From positions 1 through 15,653 of the forward strand of contig CAZLGC010000024.1 in NCBI GenBank assembly GCA_964559275.1: 15,653 nt of DNA, in the 5' to 3' direction. A program made the position numbers and the translations under genes. The DNA comes from CAZLGC01 sp964559275 (GTDB lineage Bacteria; Patescibacteriota; CALEFQ01). Under the pieces are notes generated by a model. The model worked only from the letters and a program-made list of their open reading frames with translations, ran no database searches and was not told the DNA's origin. Below, one piece after another: positions 4,535 to 12,294 of this stretch; the first letter of the stretch is position 1; the number at the start of each line of letters is the position of its first letter.

Positions 4535-5845
4535 CTAGCACTTATGCTCTTCACCCGTCGCACAAAGTTCTTTGAGCCGTTTGAAGATTTTGCGATTAGT
4601 CATCAGGGCCCGCAGATGATCCTTGTACTGCGGTGTGTCAAACTGCTCACTCATACCCGCCTGGCCTTGATACATCTGCCCAAAGGATTTCTTAACCTTT
4701 TCCAGTTCTTCCGCCAGCTCCTCATCAGATATTTCTATTTTCTCTTTTTTTCCGACTTCGCGCAAGATTAGACTAACCTTGACTCGTTTTACCGCCGCAT
4801 CTTTTTGGTCAGCCACCAGGTCTTCACGTTTTTTGTTTATGGACTTCAGATAATCAGCAAATTTAACCCCCTGTTGCGCCATATTCTGTTCCATTTCTTT
4901 CACCATCTTGTCTTGTTCCGATTTTATCAAAATATCCGGCACTTCGATTTCTGTTTTATCAGCAATCGCCTCAGCAATTGCCATTTCCACCCGATTTTCC
5001 TCTTTGTGTGCCTTCTCGTGTTCCAAATTATGGCGCACTTGTTTTTTTAGGGCAGCCAGATCCCTAAACTGACCCAAACTCTTGGCTAATTCATCATTCA
5101 GTTCCGGCAATTTTATCTCTTGAACGGTCTTTACTTCCACCTTAAACTTAGCCGGTTTTCCCGCCAGATCTTTTTGGTAATAATCCTTTGGGAAATCAAG
5201 CTCAAACTCTTTTTTCTCATCCGCCTTCATACCAATCAACTTCTCCTCAAAACCGGGAACAAATTTTTTCTCGCCAATAATGACGGGGTGGTTTTTGCTC
5301 TTGCCGCCTTCGATAACTTTACCGTCTATTTCCACCTCAAAATCCACTTCAACTCTATCACCATCCTTGGCTGCCCGCTTGACTTTAACGCTGGTCGCGC
5401 GGCTTTTGCGCAAATCCTCCAGCACCTGATTAACTTCTTTATCATCAATTTTGACCGGCTTGCGGGCAATTTTTATTTTAGAATAGTCAGGAATCTCCAA
5501 CTTTGGCAAAACAGCCACCTTGGCTTTGTAAACAAACTCATTGCCGACCGCGATTTTCTGCGGGGTGACTTCCGGCTGGCCGATTGCTTCGATTTTCTCC
5601 TGCTCTAGCGCTTTGATCAATGTATCGGGAACTGCGATCTTAACAGCCTCCTCGAAAACCTTTTCCGGACCAACCTGCTTTTCCACGAGATTGCGCGGGA
5701 CTTTGCCGGGCCGAAACCCTTCTACTTTGAGATCCTTGGAAATCTCAGCAGCCGCCTGATCCAAAAACTTGGCAAACTCCTCGGGGGAGATTGATATTGT
5801 TAATTCCTTTTGTGATTTTTCGAGATCTTCAGTTTCGACTTTCAT
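4535..5845 (-). CDS. tig: Trigger factor, ribosome-associated chaperone/prolyl isomerase
   Basis: Binds the ribosome at the exit tunnel and folds nascent chains. The 436 residues match the family length and order. The N-terminal ribosome-binding domain carries the signature GFRPGKVP (43-50). The FKBP-type peptidyl-prolyl isomerase domain spans about 160-243 (DGDRVEVDFEVEIDG, GFEEKLIGM, FPKDY). The long helical C-terminal chaperone domain covers about 250-425 and contains the expected VPDILIK and MAEQ-type helix segments. The last residues (LCATGEEHKC) include two cysteines 8 apart, which is unusual for a tail in this family. The ATG at 5845 has no SD but lies downstream of a strong promoter at 5874-5902. 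clpX/clpP, often adjacent elsewhere, are absent from this window. Confidence 0.96.
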   Translation of the reverse strand: MKVETEDLEKSQKELTISISPEEFAKFLDQAAAEISKDLKVEGFRPGKVPRNLVEKQVGPEKVFEEAVKIAVPDTLIKALEQEKIEAIGQPEVTPQKIAVGNEFVYKAKVAVLPKLEIPDYSKIKIARKPVKIDDKEVNQVLEDLRKSRATSVKVKRAAKDGDRVEVDFEVEIDGKVIEGGKSKNHPVIIGEKKFVPGFEEKLIGMKADEKKEFELDFPKDYYQKDLAGKPAKFKVEVKTVQEIKLPELNDELAKSLGQFRDLAALKKQVRHNLEHEKAHKEENRVEMAIAEAIADKTEIEVPDILIKSEQDKMVKEMEQNMAQQGVKFADYLKSINKKREDLVADQKDAAVKRVKVSLILREVGKKEKIEISDEELAEELEKVKKSFGQMYQGQAGMSEQFDTPQYKDHLRALMTNRKIFKRLKELCATGEEHKC

Positions 5846-5873
5846 GATAATTTTTTTAAAGACAAGTAGTGGC

Positions 5874-5902
5874 AGTATACCGTCTCAATTACTTTTGGTC
5901 AA
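5874..5902 (-). promoter_or_regulatory. Promoter of tig
   Basis: On the minus strand TTGACC (5897-5902), a 17-bp spacer and TATACT (5874-5879) lie about 30 nt upstream of the tig ATG. The promoter sits immediately after the hppA terminator stem, so tig is a separate transcription unit. Confidence 0.85.
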
Positions 5903-5905
5903 TTG

Positions 5906-5932
5906 AAAGCCCCCTCTGCACGAGGGGGCTTT
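5906..5932 (-). terminator. Intrinsic terminator of the nusA-hppA unit
   Basis: AAAGCCCCCTC (5906-5916) and GAGGGGGCTTT (5922-5932) form a perfect 11-bp GC-rich stem with a 5-nt loop, 11 nt after the hppA stop. The T run on the minus strand is short (TTTC). Confidence 0.88.
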
Positions 5933-5943
5933 GGCTACTCTTT

Positions 5944-8346
5944 TTACAGAGCAAAGCTATCGAGAAATTGGTCTATGTCTAGATGTTCTTCGCCGGAGTT
6001 ATCGAGAGTGAAGGTGATCACCAACCGCTCCGAACCGTCTTCGTTGAAAGGAATATAAAGCTTACGGCCGTTTGGAAAAGACGGATGCTGTCCACCTATC
6101 CTACCCGCCAATTCAATGCCATCGCTGTTTATCGGAAAAAGTTCATCTTCTTTCGGAACTACGCAGACCTCAATGGCGCCGTCGCGGCTGATTTGACTTT
6201 CAACAGTAATACAGTTGTCAATTTCCGTGATTTTAACATCTTCCATGATGAAGCTGAAACCGTAGCGATCACTTCGGTATTCGGTAGCAACTTCATTGGC
6301 CAAGACCTCGCTCCCGGAAAGATCCTCAGCGGCTTCTGTAGCGAAAACATCTGGATTGATCACGGTGAATTGAACTATCAGGAAAGCGAAGATCAGGGCA
6401 ATCGTATTCATGACCTTGATCAGAGCATTCAGGGCCGGACCGGCGGTGTCCTTGAAAGGATCACCGACTGTATCGCCGACCACCGCCGCTTTGTGCGCCT
6501 CTGATCCCTTGCCGCCGTACTCGCCGTCTTCTACATACTTCTTGGCGTTATCCCAAGCCGCACCGCCGGTAGTCATCTGAATAGCCATCAAAAGTCCGAC
6601 GATAATTACACCGGCAAGCAGCCCGCCCAGAGCCAAAGGCCCGAGCAGGAAACCGACAACCAACGGAGCTGACACTGCCAGCACCGCCGGGAAGATCATT
6701 TCTTTTTGGGCGGCACCGGTCACGATGCGCACACACTGGGCGTAGTCCGGTTTGTCCTCGCCTTCCATAATCTTCTTGGTGCGAAACTGCTCGCGCACAT
6801 TTTCAACCACCTTGAAAGCGGCTTTACCGACAGCTTTCATAGTATTGGCGCTGAAAATGAAAGGCAAAACCCCGCCGATGAACAAGCCAACCAAGACCAG
6901 CGGATTATCTATGGTCAAATCCAGGACTGTTTCTAGATTGAATTCCTTGATCGCAGCTATAACTTCTTCACGGTAAGCGGCAAACAAAGCCAGGGCTGCC
7001 AAAGCAGCCGAACCAATAGCGTAACCCTTGGTCACAGCCTTAGTCGTGTTGCCGACTGCGTCAAGCGCATCAGTCGTTTCCCGGATATCATCGGAAAGCT
7101 CGGCCATTTCCGCTATCCCGCCGGCATTGTCCGTGATTGGACCGTAGGAGTCAATCGCGACCACCATACCGGTCGTGGCCAGCATCGCCATCGCCGAGAT
7201 AGCAATTCCGTAGACACCTCCCAACCAGTAAGCCAGGAGAATCCCGACTACAATCACGAGCACCGGCCAAAGCGTGCTTTGCAAACCGACGGCCAGACCA
7301 GTAATAATGTTGGTACCGGCACCGGTTTGACTTGCCTTGGCAATGTCTTTGACCGGTTTGTATTTCTTGGAAGTATAGTAATCAGTAATCAGAGTTATCA
7401 GAACCGTAATGGCTAGACCAACCAGAGTGGCACCGAACAAGCGCATGTCCATATCCAAATACTTAGTCACAAAATAGAAAGCCACCGCGGACAGGCCCGC
7501 CGTCACAAAAGTACCTTTATAAAGAGCAGACATGATGTTGTTCTTCTTGCCGAGCCGGACAAAGAATGTGCCGATAATTGAGGCTACAATTGCTACCGCG
7601 CCCAGTGCCAGCGGGTAAGTTATCCCGCCACCAAAGCCTACCCCAAGCAGCATCGCGGCAATCAGGGTAACAGCATAAGTCTCGAAGAGATCCGCTCCCA
7701 TGCCGGCGCAGTCGCCGACGTTGTCGCCGACGTTGTCAGCAATCACTGCCGGATTCCTGGGATCGTCTTCAGGGATGTCTTTTTCGACTTTGCCGACGAG
7801 ATCAGCACCGACATCAGCAGCTTTGGTGAAAATGCCACCACCGACACGGGCAAACAGTGATACCAAAGAGGCGCCGAAGCCGAAACCGATCAGCAGCATT
7901 GGATCTTGGAACCAGTAGTAGAAAGCGGCCACGCCAATCAGACCCAGGGCAACTACACTCATTCCGGAAACAGCCCCGCCGCTAAACGCGACTGCCATCG
8001 CTTTCTTAAGTCCGCCTTTGGCCGCTTCGGCCGTGCGCACATTAGCCTGAGTGGCAATATTCATGCCGATGTAACCAGAGAGCGCTGACAGGAATGCTCC
8101 AACCAAAAAGGTCACAGCGGTCTGCCAATCAATCGCCAGCCACAAAACTACCGCAATAATAATCGCGAAAATGACGATCATTACATATTGTTTTTTGAGA
8201 TAGGCCATAGAACCCGAGCGCACCGCACTAGAAATTTCCTGCATCTTTTCGCTGCCTTTTCCCTGGCGCTTCACCCGCCAAGAGAGGAAAAGGGCATAGG
8301 CCAAAGCGATAATTCCGGCAATGATAGCCAGTGTTTCAATTTCCAT
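5944..8346 (-). CDS. hppA: K+-independent H+-pumping membrane pyrophosphatase with extra C-terminal domain
   Basis: Hydrolyses pyrophosphate and pumps protons across the membrane. The ATG at 8346 (MEIETLAII) is preferred; an in-frame TTG three codons upstream is possible, and neither has an SD. Hallmarks include DVGADLVGKVE (178-188), the Mg-PPi motif DNVGDNVGDCAGMGADLFE (204-222), TDNAGGIAEM (405-414), and later GDTVGDPFKDTAGPALN. GNTTKAVTKG (432-441) has Lys436, where K+-dependent enzymes have Ala, and Thr439, which marks the K+-independent H+-pumping class. Roughly sixteen hydrophobic helices end near residue 663. A tail of about 137 residues follows (664-800), rich in beta-type segments and containing YRSDRYGFSF and two cysteines (about 712 and 728). 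Typical members end shortly after the last helix, so this extension is unusual. The gene starts 28 nt after the nusA stop and probably shares its transcript. Confidence 0.97.
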   Translation of the reverse strand: MEIETLAIIAGIIALAYALFLSWRVKRQGKGSEKMQEISSAVRSGSMAYLKKQYVMIVIFAIIIAVVLWLAIDWQTAVTFLVGAFLSALSGYIGMNIATQANVRTAEAAKGGLKKAMAVAFSGGAVSGMSVVALGLIGVAAFYYWFQDPMLLIGFGFGASLVSLFARVGGGIFTKAADVGADLVGKVEKDIPEDDPRNPAVIADNVGDNVGDCAGMGADLFETYAVTLIAAMLLGVGFGGGITYPLALGAVAIVASIIGTFFVRLGKKNNIMSALYKGTFVTAGLSAVAFYFVTKYLDMDMRLFGATLVGLAITVLITLITDYYTSKKYKPVKDIAKASQTGAGTNIITGLAVGLQSTLWPVLVIVVGILLAYWLGGVYGIAISAMAMLATTGMVVAIDSYGPITDNAGGIAEMAELSDDIRETTDALDAVGNTTKAVTKGYAIGSAALAALALFAAYREEVIAAIKEFNLETVLDLTIDNPLVLVGLFIGGVLPFIFSANTMKAVGKAAFKVVENVREQFRTKKIMEGEDKPDYAQCVRIVTGAAQKEMIFPAVLAVSAPLVVGFLLGPLALGGLLAGVIIVGLLMAIQMTTGGAAWDNAKKYVEDGEYGGKGSEAHKAAVVGDTVGDPFKDTAGPALNALIKVMNTIALIFAFLIVQFTVINPDVFATEAAEDLSGSEVLANEVATEYRSDRYGFSFIMEDVKITEIDNCITVESQISRDGAIEVCVVPKEDELFPINSDGIELAGRIGGQHPSFPNGRKLYIPFNEDGSERLVITFTLDNSGEEHLDIDQFLDSFAL

Positions 8347-8374
8347 GATTTTCAAATGAAATTAATTTGCAAAA

Positions 8375-9655
8375 CTATTTAGATTCCTTCTCTTTGTCTT
8401 CTTTCTTGTCTGTTTTCTTTTCACTTTTCTTATCACCCTTCTTGGCTTTTCTCTCAGCCTTGTCATCACCCTTCTTTTCATCCTTTTTCTTGGTCTCTTT
8501 CTTATCCTTACTGTCGTCCTTTTTTTCTTCCTTCTTGGCGCCCTTTTCATCCTTCTCAGTTTCTTTCTTATCAGAATCCTCTTCTTTCTTTTCGTCTTTT
8601 TCCTCGCCTTCTTTGACAATATCTATCTTCCAACCGGTCAATTTAGCAGCCAGGCGAACATTTTGGCCGGCCTTGCCGATAGCGAGCGAGAGCTGGTCTT
8701 CTTCCACTTCAACTGCCGCTTCCTTGTTTTCGGTATCCAGTTTCACAGCTTTTATCTTGGCCGGCGAGAGAGCATTGGTAATGTATTTAACTGGGTCTTC
8801 GTCCCAAATAATGATATCGATGTTTTCGCCGCCCAGCTCTGCCTTGACCGTCTGCACCCGGGTCCCTTTCTGCCCAACACAAGAACCGATGGGATCAATA
8901 TTTTCATCCTCGGTGTAGACCGCCATCTTGGAGCGAGAGCCGGCTTCGCGCACCAGCCCCTTTATTTCTACAGTGTCGGAATAGATCTCTGGGACTTCCA
9001 GGCTGAAGAGCTTCTTGACCAGGCCAGCATCAGTCCGGGAAACCAAAACTTCCGGACCTTTCGGGCCAATTTTGACTTCGCGAATGTAGACCTTATAGCG
9101 TTGACCGACAGCATAGTTTTCGCCGCGGACTTGATCCTGTGGGTACATCACGCCAACCGCTGTGCCCAGATCCATGAAGATAGTGTTGCCTTCAACCCGC
9201 TGCACAGTGGCATTTAGAACGTCACCTTCTTTGTCTTTATATTCATCATAAACCGCCGCTCGCTCAGCCTCGCGGATACGCTGAATAACCACCTGTTTGG
9301 CAGTCTGGGCCGCGATGCGACCGAAGCTGGTTTCATCGGGTGTTATATCTTCTTTAATGATATCCCCCTCTTTGGCGCCCTTCTTTTTCTTTTTGGCATC
9401 TGCCAGCAAAATGAACTCGCGTTCCCGTTTTTCCATTTCTTCATCAAGTTCTTTGACAACAGTTTTTTCATCAAAAACCTTGAATTTACCCGTCTTTTCG
9501 TCAATTTCTACCTTGACGTTTTGTTCCGGCGTACCGTAATCCTTACGGAAAGCAGCCGCCAGAGCAGCTTCAATTGTTTCCATGACCACTTTGCGGTCAA
9601 TGTTTTTTTCTTCGGCCAGTTGTGTGACCGCATCTAAAAAGTTTTTTCCGAGCAT
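8375..9655 (-). CDS. nusA: Transcription termination/antitermination factor NusA with long charged tail
   Basis: Binds RNA polymerase and nascent RNA to modulate pausing, termination and antitermination. Residues 1-130 form the N-terminal polymerase-binding domain (FLDAVTQLAEEKNID; ALAAAFRKDYG). Residues 143-210 are the S1 domain (GDVLNATVQRVEGNTIFMDLG; LVSRTDAGLVKKLF). KH1 (about 230-300) has PIGSCVGQKGTRVQ, and KH2 (about 300-347) has LSLAIGKAGQNVRLAAKLTGWKI. There are no acidic repeat (AR) domains. Instead residues 349-426 are an almost pure Lys/Glu/Asp/Ser tail, probably disordered. The residue 88-93 run KKKKKG is also unusual. The ATG at 9655 has no SD but follows a clear promoter. rimP, the common upstream neighbour, is missing; a phosphoesterase gene ends there instead. 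hppA follows closely. Confidence 0.95.
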   Translation of the reverse strand: MLGKNFLDAVTQLAEEKNIDRKVVMETIEAALAAAFRKDYGTPEQNVKVEIDEKTGKFKVFDEKTVVKELDEEMEKREREFILLADAKKKKKGAKEGDIIKEDITPDETSFGRIAAQTAKQVVIQRIREAERAAVYDEYKDKEGDVLNATVQRVEGNTIFMDLGTAVGVMYPQDQVRGENYAVGQRYKVYIREVKIGPKGPEVLVSRTDAGLVKKLFSLEVPEIYSDTVEIKGLVREAGSRSKMAVYTEDENIDPIGSCVGQKGTRVQTVKAELGGENIDIIIWDEDPVKYITNALSPAKIKAVKLDTENKEAAVEVEEDQLSLAIGKAGQNVRLAAKLTGWKIDIVKEGEEKDEKKEEDSDKKETEKDEKGAKKEEKKDDSKDKKETKKKDEKKGDDKAERKAKKGDKKSEKKTDKKEDKEKESK

Positions 9656-9752
9656 AGATTTATTCTATTGTTATTTAATTGTCTAGAGCTTAAAAAAACT
9701 AGACTACCTTACGGTGTCCAGCCTATAGTCAAGCCTAGTTCTAGTGTTTGCT

Positions 9753-9780
9753 ATTATATCAAACTTTGTAACTTTGGCAA
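9753..9780 (-). promoter_or_regulatory. Promoter of nusA-hppA
   Basis: On the minus strand TTGCCA (9775-9780) and a perfect TATAAT (9753-9758) are spaced by 16 bp. The leader to the nusA ATG is about 90 nt and holds no obvious SD. Confidence 0.78.
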
Positions 9781-9791
9781 GTTAAATTGTA

Positions 9792-9818
9792 AAGAGCGCG
9801 AAACGAGTTCGCGCTCTT
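9792..9818 (-). terminator. Terminator of the phosphoesterase gene
   Basis: AAGAGCGCGAA (9792-9802) and TTCGCGCTCTT (9808-9818) form a perfect 11-bp stem over a 5-nt loop. On the minus strand TTTACAATTT follows. The stem overlaps the TAA of the phosphoesterase gene. Confidence 0.85.
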
Positions 9819-10992
9819 AGGAGACGTAGTAGGGAGTCTGGATCAGTCGAGGTTTTTCCGACGAAGCGAAAACCACATTTGTCCAGATCAATCGATAGTA
9901 CTCCTCAATCAAGGGAGCACCGTCTTCGGACTGCAGAACTTCCAGTGATTTCACCCAGGCGCCGGTATTGGCATAACGGTACAGCCGTCCCTGCACGTTG
10001 AAGCGCAGCAACCGCCGTTTATGTGAATGTCCCGCGATGACAATGTCGGTCTGGCCGACAAAATCGCGCCACTCAGGGTCGATATCCTCGTCATCAAGTG
10101 TGCCGGTCACAAACTCCTGTAGGCGACGATCCAGGTAATGAGAGTCACTGCGATCCAGCGACTGCGCCATTTCCATCAGATTACCGAGATCAGGCTCGAG
10201 ACTCAGCAGAAGCTTGAGGAAACCCTGCACCAGACGACCTTTAAAGCCGTGCGTAACTTTGGCCCACTTCTTGAATTCAGAGGAGTGCACCAACCGCTCC
10301 GCTCGCTCAAACCACTCTTCATTCAGAGCCCCGGACGGGTCCAGGACGCGCAGATAAAGTGGAATGTTCGCATGGGGTTGAATTCGATTCAGATCGGAGC
10401 AATCGATCTCGCGTTCACCGATCTGGATTCGGCGCTGCATCGGGACAATCAGTTGTTCGACGATGAGGTCTCCTACAGGCTTAACGCCCGCCGGAGCCTC
10501 GCGGTTGAACTTGTCCCAGAAATCTCCGTGCAGAGCAAAGAGTTTCCCGGAATCGTGCTCAACGGCCGCCCATTTGCAAAGATGGAGTTCGCCAGTGATG
10601 TACCGGCGCAGCTCGGCCTCGAGTTCGTAGATAGCCCGATCATGATTCCCGCTGATGTAAATCACCGGGATACCACTGAGGCTCAGCTGGTCGAGCTTCT
10701 TTAGGCACATGCGGATATCAAAGATCTGCTCGAACTCACGCGGGTGCGGCAGCAGCTCGAAAATGTTCGGAGTTGTCAGCAGATCAAAAACATCTCCCAC
10801 CAACAGCACCAGCCCTTGTTCCCCGTTTTCCGTGACCAGGCGCAGCATGTCGCCGCACCGGTCGATGAAAATCTCCCGAGACAGGGAGGGGAACTGTTTG
10901 TCAAAGTGCAGGTCGGAAGCCGCTCCCAGGCGGCTGACTACGTCCTTGGGCAGGCGAATTATCAGGCCTTGGCCCTGACGATGTATCTCCAT
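9817..10992 (-). CDS. Calcineurin-like metallophosphoesterase
   Basis: A 391-residue binuclear-metal phosphoesterase. The ATG at 10992 is chosen because AAAGGAGGGG lies just upstream; a longer in-frame extension to 11034 has no such support. The five metal motifs are in order: D27-L-H29, GD (66-67) in LLVGDVFD, GNHD (115-118), HGD (155-157) and GHSH (321-324), followed by YANTGAW. The N-terminal part resembles LpxH/UDP-diacylglucosamine-hydrolase-like enzymes (GDVFD), but a lipid A role is doubtful in a cell without visible outer-membrane genes. About 160 residues separate HGD from GHSH, longer than in most members and largely helical. That region may be a cap or partner-binding insert. The substrate is unknown. 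It has its own extended -10 promoter and a terminator and stands alone between yraN and nusA. Confidence 0.9.
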   Translation of the reverse strand: MEIHRQGQGLIIRLPKDVVSRLGAASDLHFDKQFPSLSREIFIDRCGDMLRLVTENGEQGLVLLVGDVFDLLTTPNIFELLPHPREFEQIFDIRMCLKKLDQLSLSGIPVIYISGNHDRAIYELEAELRRYITGELHLCKWAAVEHDSGKLFALHGDFWDKFNREAPAGVKPVGDLIVEQLIVPMQRRIQIGEREIDCSDLNRIQPHANIPLYLRVLDPSGALNEEWFERAERLVHSSEFKKWAKVTHGFKGRLVQGFLKLLLSLEPDLGNLMEMAQSLDRSDSHYLDRRLQEFVTGTLDDEDIDPEWRDFVGQTDIVIAGHSHKRRLLRFNVQGRLYRYANTGAWVKSLEVLQSEDGAPLIEEYYRLIWTNVVFASSEKPRLIQTPYYVS

Positions 10993-11024
10993 CGTCCCCT
11001 CCTTTCTGTCCGCTTGGACCCAGC

Positions 11025-11053
11025 ACTCTAGCACAAAAGGATAAAAAAATCAA
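11025..11053 (-). promoter_or_regulatory. Extended -10 promoter of the phosphoesterase gene
   Basis: On the minus strand TTGATT (11048-11053), a 17-bp spacer and TAGAGT (11025-11030) preceded by TGC. The TGTGCTA sequence matches the P2 promoter at 163-191. Confidence 0.65.
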
Positions 11054-11071
11054 CCCCTATTAAACTAAGAG

Positions 11072-11431
11072 TCAACTAATTCCTCTATACCAATTAATCC
11101 GGGCGCGATGGGTATACCTATCCAATAAAATCTCTATGACATCAACCCGCCAATTGCATTCGGCAAAAACAGGATTTGCCGCCAGGAAATCCTCCGCTGT
11201 GGCCAGCAAGCGTTCAAACTTGCGCTGGTCAACTGACTCCAGGCCAGAGCCGAAACTGCCTGAAGTCCGTGTTTTCACTTCAACAAAAATTATTTCCCGG
11301 CCCTGCTGACCGACAATATCGATTTCCCCCACCTGGTGAGAGCGCCAATTTGTTGTCAGGACAGTAACGCCTTTTCTTTTCAAAAAGCTTTGTGCAATCC
11401 CTTCTCCCAAATCGCCTTTGTATTTTTTCAT
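11072..11431 (-). CDS. yraN: YraN/UPF0102 family endonuclease-like protein
   Basis: A 119-residue member of the YraN family, a small restriction-endonuclease-like fold often found beside rnhB in bacteria; rnhB is indeed four genes upstream here. The start GDLGEGIAQSFLKRKG is the usual DNA-binding helix region. The active-site-like pattern is complete: E36-I-D38 in VGEIDIV, and FVEVKTR with E51 and K53. The later region (SVDQRKFERLLATAEDFL, WRVDVIEI) also matches. The in vivo substrate of the family is not well settled; a role in DNA processing or repair is inferred. Just upstream of the ATG, GGGGGGA could serve as SD but is also one arm of a hairpin (11437-11461), so translation may be gated by RNA structure. 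Confidence 0.9.
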   Translation of the reverse strand: MKKYKGDLGEGIAQSFLKRKGVTVLTTNWRSHQVGEIDIVGQQGREIIFVEVKTRTSGSFGSGLESVDQRKFERLLATAEDFLAANPVFAECNWRVDVIEILLDRYTHRARINWYRGIS

Positions 11432-11436
11432 TAAAA

Positions 11437-11472
11437 AATCCCCCCTTAAGCTCGGGGGATTAACCCCCGAGC
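11437..11472 (-). terminator. Overlapping hairpins: terminator of the Gly-rich protein gene and masker of the yraN SD
   Basis: Read on the minus strand, GCTCGGGGG-TTAAT-CCCCCGAGC (11472-11450) forms one hairpin. The same CCCCC strand can instead pair with GGGGGG (AATCCCCC/GGGGGATT, 11461-11437), followed by a six-T run. The two are mutually exclusive. The second is a classical intrinsic terminator whose G arm is also the only SD candidate of yraN. Confidence 0.75.
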
Positions 11473-11485
11473 CTAAACTTTCGGT

Positions 11486-12079
11486 CTATTTGCTAATTCC
11501 CCAGACTTGAATCTCTGTGGGTTCAGCTGTGTAAACAGGAAACTCTATCGCCACAGCTTTCTTACCAGGAGCACTGAATGTTTCGCCCCAGTAAGTATTG
11601 GGCTTACGGTCTTTGTTACCTCGCTCAAAGACATGGGTGGTATTATCATCGAAGTAAACGATGATATCTTTCCTTTGGTCGATCTTGTAGGTGCCACTGC
11701 CACTGTTCAGAAATCTGATATCTTCGAGATTATCAGCATTTGTCAGCGGAATAACGAATGTCTCGCCCGGACATACTGTGTTGTAGTTTTCGTCATAATA
11801 ACAATCAACATCCGTTATCCTCACCCCGTTATTCATAATCTCGTAACCGGGCATTTCGCCAGTGAAAGTCGGATCGCTATCGCCACCACCGCCACCGCCG
11901 TGGCCGTTGCCGTTGCCACCTTCATCGCCGCCGCCGCTATCCCAAGCTTCCAGGGCATAATTAACACCCAAAGCTGTCGAAGCTTCGTCGCTGCCGGCCA
12001 TGCCAAAATAGATAGCTACGCCTACAGCTACAGCTGCAACTACAGCTAGCGTAATCGTATAAGTTGCCATTTTGCTCAT
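11486..12079 (-). CDS. Membrane-anchored Gly-rich surface protein, unknown function
   Basis: A 197-residue protein that is probably anchored in the membrane with its bulk outside the cell. The ATG at 12079 is preceded by AAAGGGGG at about 8 nt; a GTG three codons upstream lies inside that SD and is disfavoured. Residues 6-27 are an Ala/Val-rich helix (ITLAVVAAVAVGVAIYFG), reminiscent of pilin-like or anchor segments, although no prepilin cleavage motif is clear. Residues about 47-70 are a Gly/Asp/Asn/His linker. The remaining 125 or so residues are beta-rich with a Cys pair (DCYYDENYNTVC), acidic, and contain VYFDDNTTHVFERG and KKAVAIEFPVY. I do not recognise the domain. The gene follows a small membrane protein and a methyltransferase in the same orientation and ends at the paired hairpins before yraN. 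Confidence 0.75.
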   Translation of the reverse strand: MSKMATYTITLAVVAAVAVGVAIYFGMAGSDEASTALGVNYALEAWDSGGGDEGGNGNGHGGGGGGDSDPTFTGEMPGYEIMNNGVRITDVDCYYDENYNTVCPGETFVIPLTNADNLEDIRFLNSGSGTYKIDQRKDIIVYFDDNTTHVFERGNKDRKPNTYWGETFSAPGKKAVAIEFPVYTAEPTEIQVWGISK

Positions 12080-12099
12080 AACTTTCACCCCCTTTCAGT

Positions 12100-12294
12100 T
12101 TATTTTGAATTAGATGAAGACTTCTTGGTGCGCTGTCCGTTTCGCTTCAGTTTCTTGACGCCGTCCTGAATTTTGAAACCGACCCGGAAAAACGCCCACA
12201 CCGTGGCACCAACTGCCAAAACAGTGGCGATGCTGGCACCGTATTTATCAAGTGACGCCTGATCTTTGGGACGACTACGACGACGCCTAGTCAT
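12100..12294 (-). CDS. Small basic single-pass membrane protein, unknown function
   Basis: A 64-residue protein. The ATG at 12294 is supported by GGAGG six nt upstream and overlaps the end of the methyltransferase gene by 8 nt, so the two are translationally linked. The N-terminus is very basic (MTRRRRSRPK). Residues about 20-38 form one hydrophobic helix (ASIATVLAVGATVWAFFRVG). The C-terminus is Lys/Ser-rich (KKLKRNGQRTKKSSSNSK). The basic flanks on both sides leave topology uncertain. I do not recognise a family. It sits directly before the anchored Gly-rich protein and may assist it, which is inference from position. Confidence 0.7.
   Translation of the reverse strand: MTRRRRSRPKDQASLDKYGASIATVLAVGATVWAFFRVGFKIQDGVKKLKRNGQRTKKSSSNSK

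Noticed and set aside
4226..4771. Plus-strand frame of 181 codons spanning nfo start, the REP element and tig end
   Set aside because: It is antisense to two well-supported genes and crosses a palindromic repeat. It has no motifs and no SD.
8362..8619. Open minus-strand frame encoding an almost pure Lys/Arg protein
   Set aside because: It is the shifted frame of the repetitive NusA tail. The composition follows from the A/G-rich codons, there is no independent SD, and the NusA frame is strongly supported.
8367..8918. Plus-strand frame of 183 codons, Ser/Phe/Leu-rich
   Set aside because: It is the antisense of the NusA tail and KH2. Its Ser/Phe bias is the complement of Lys/Glu codons, and there is no promoter or SD.
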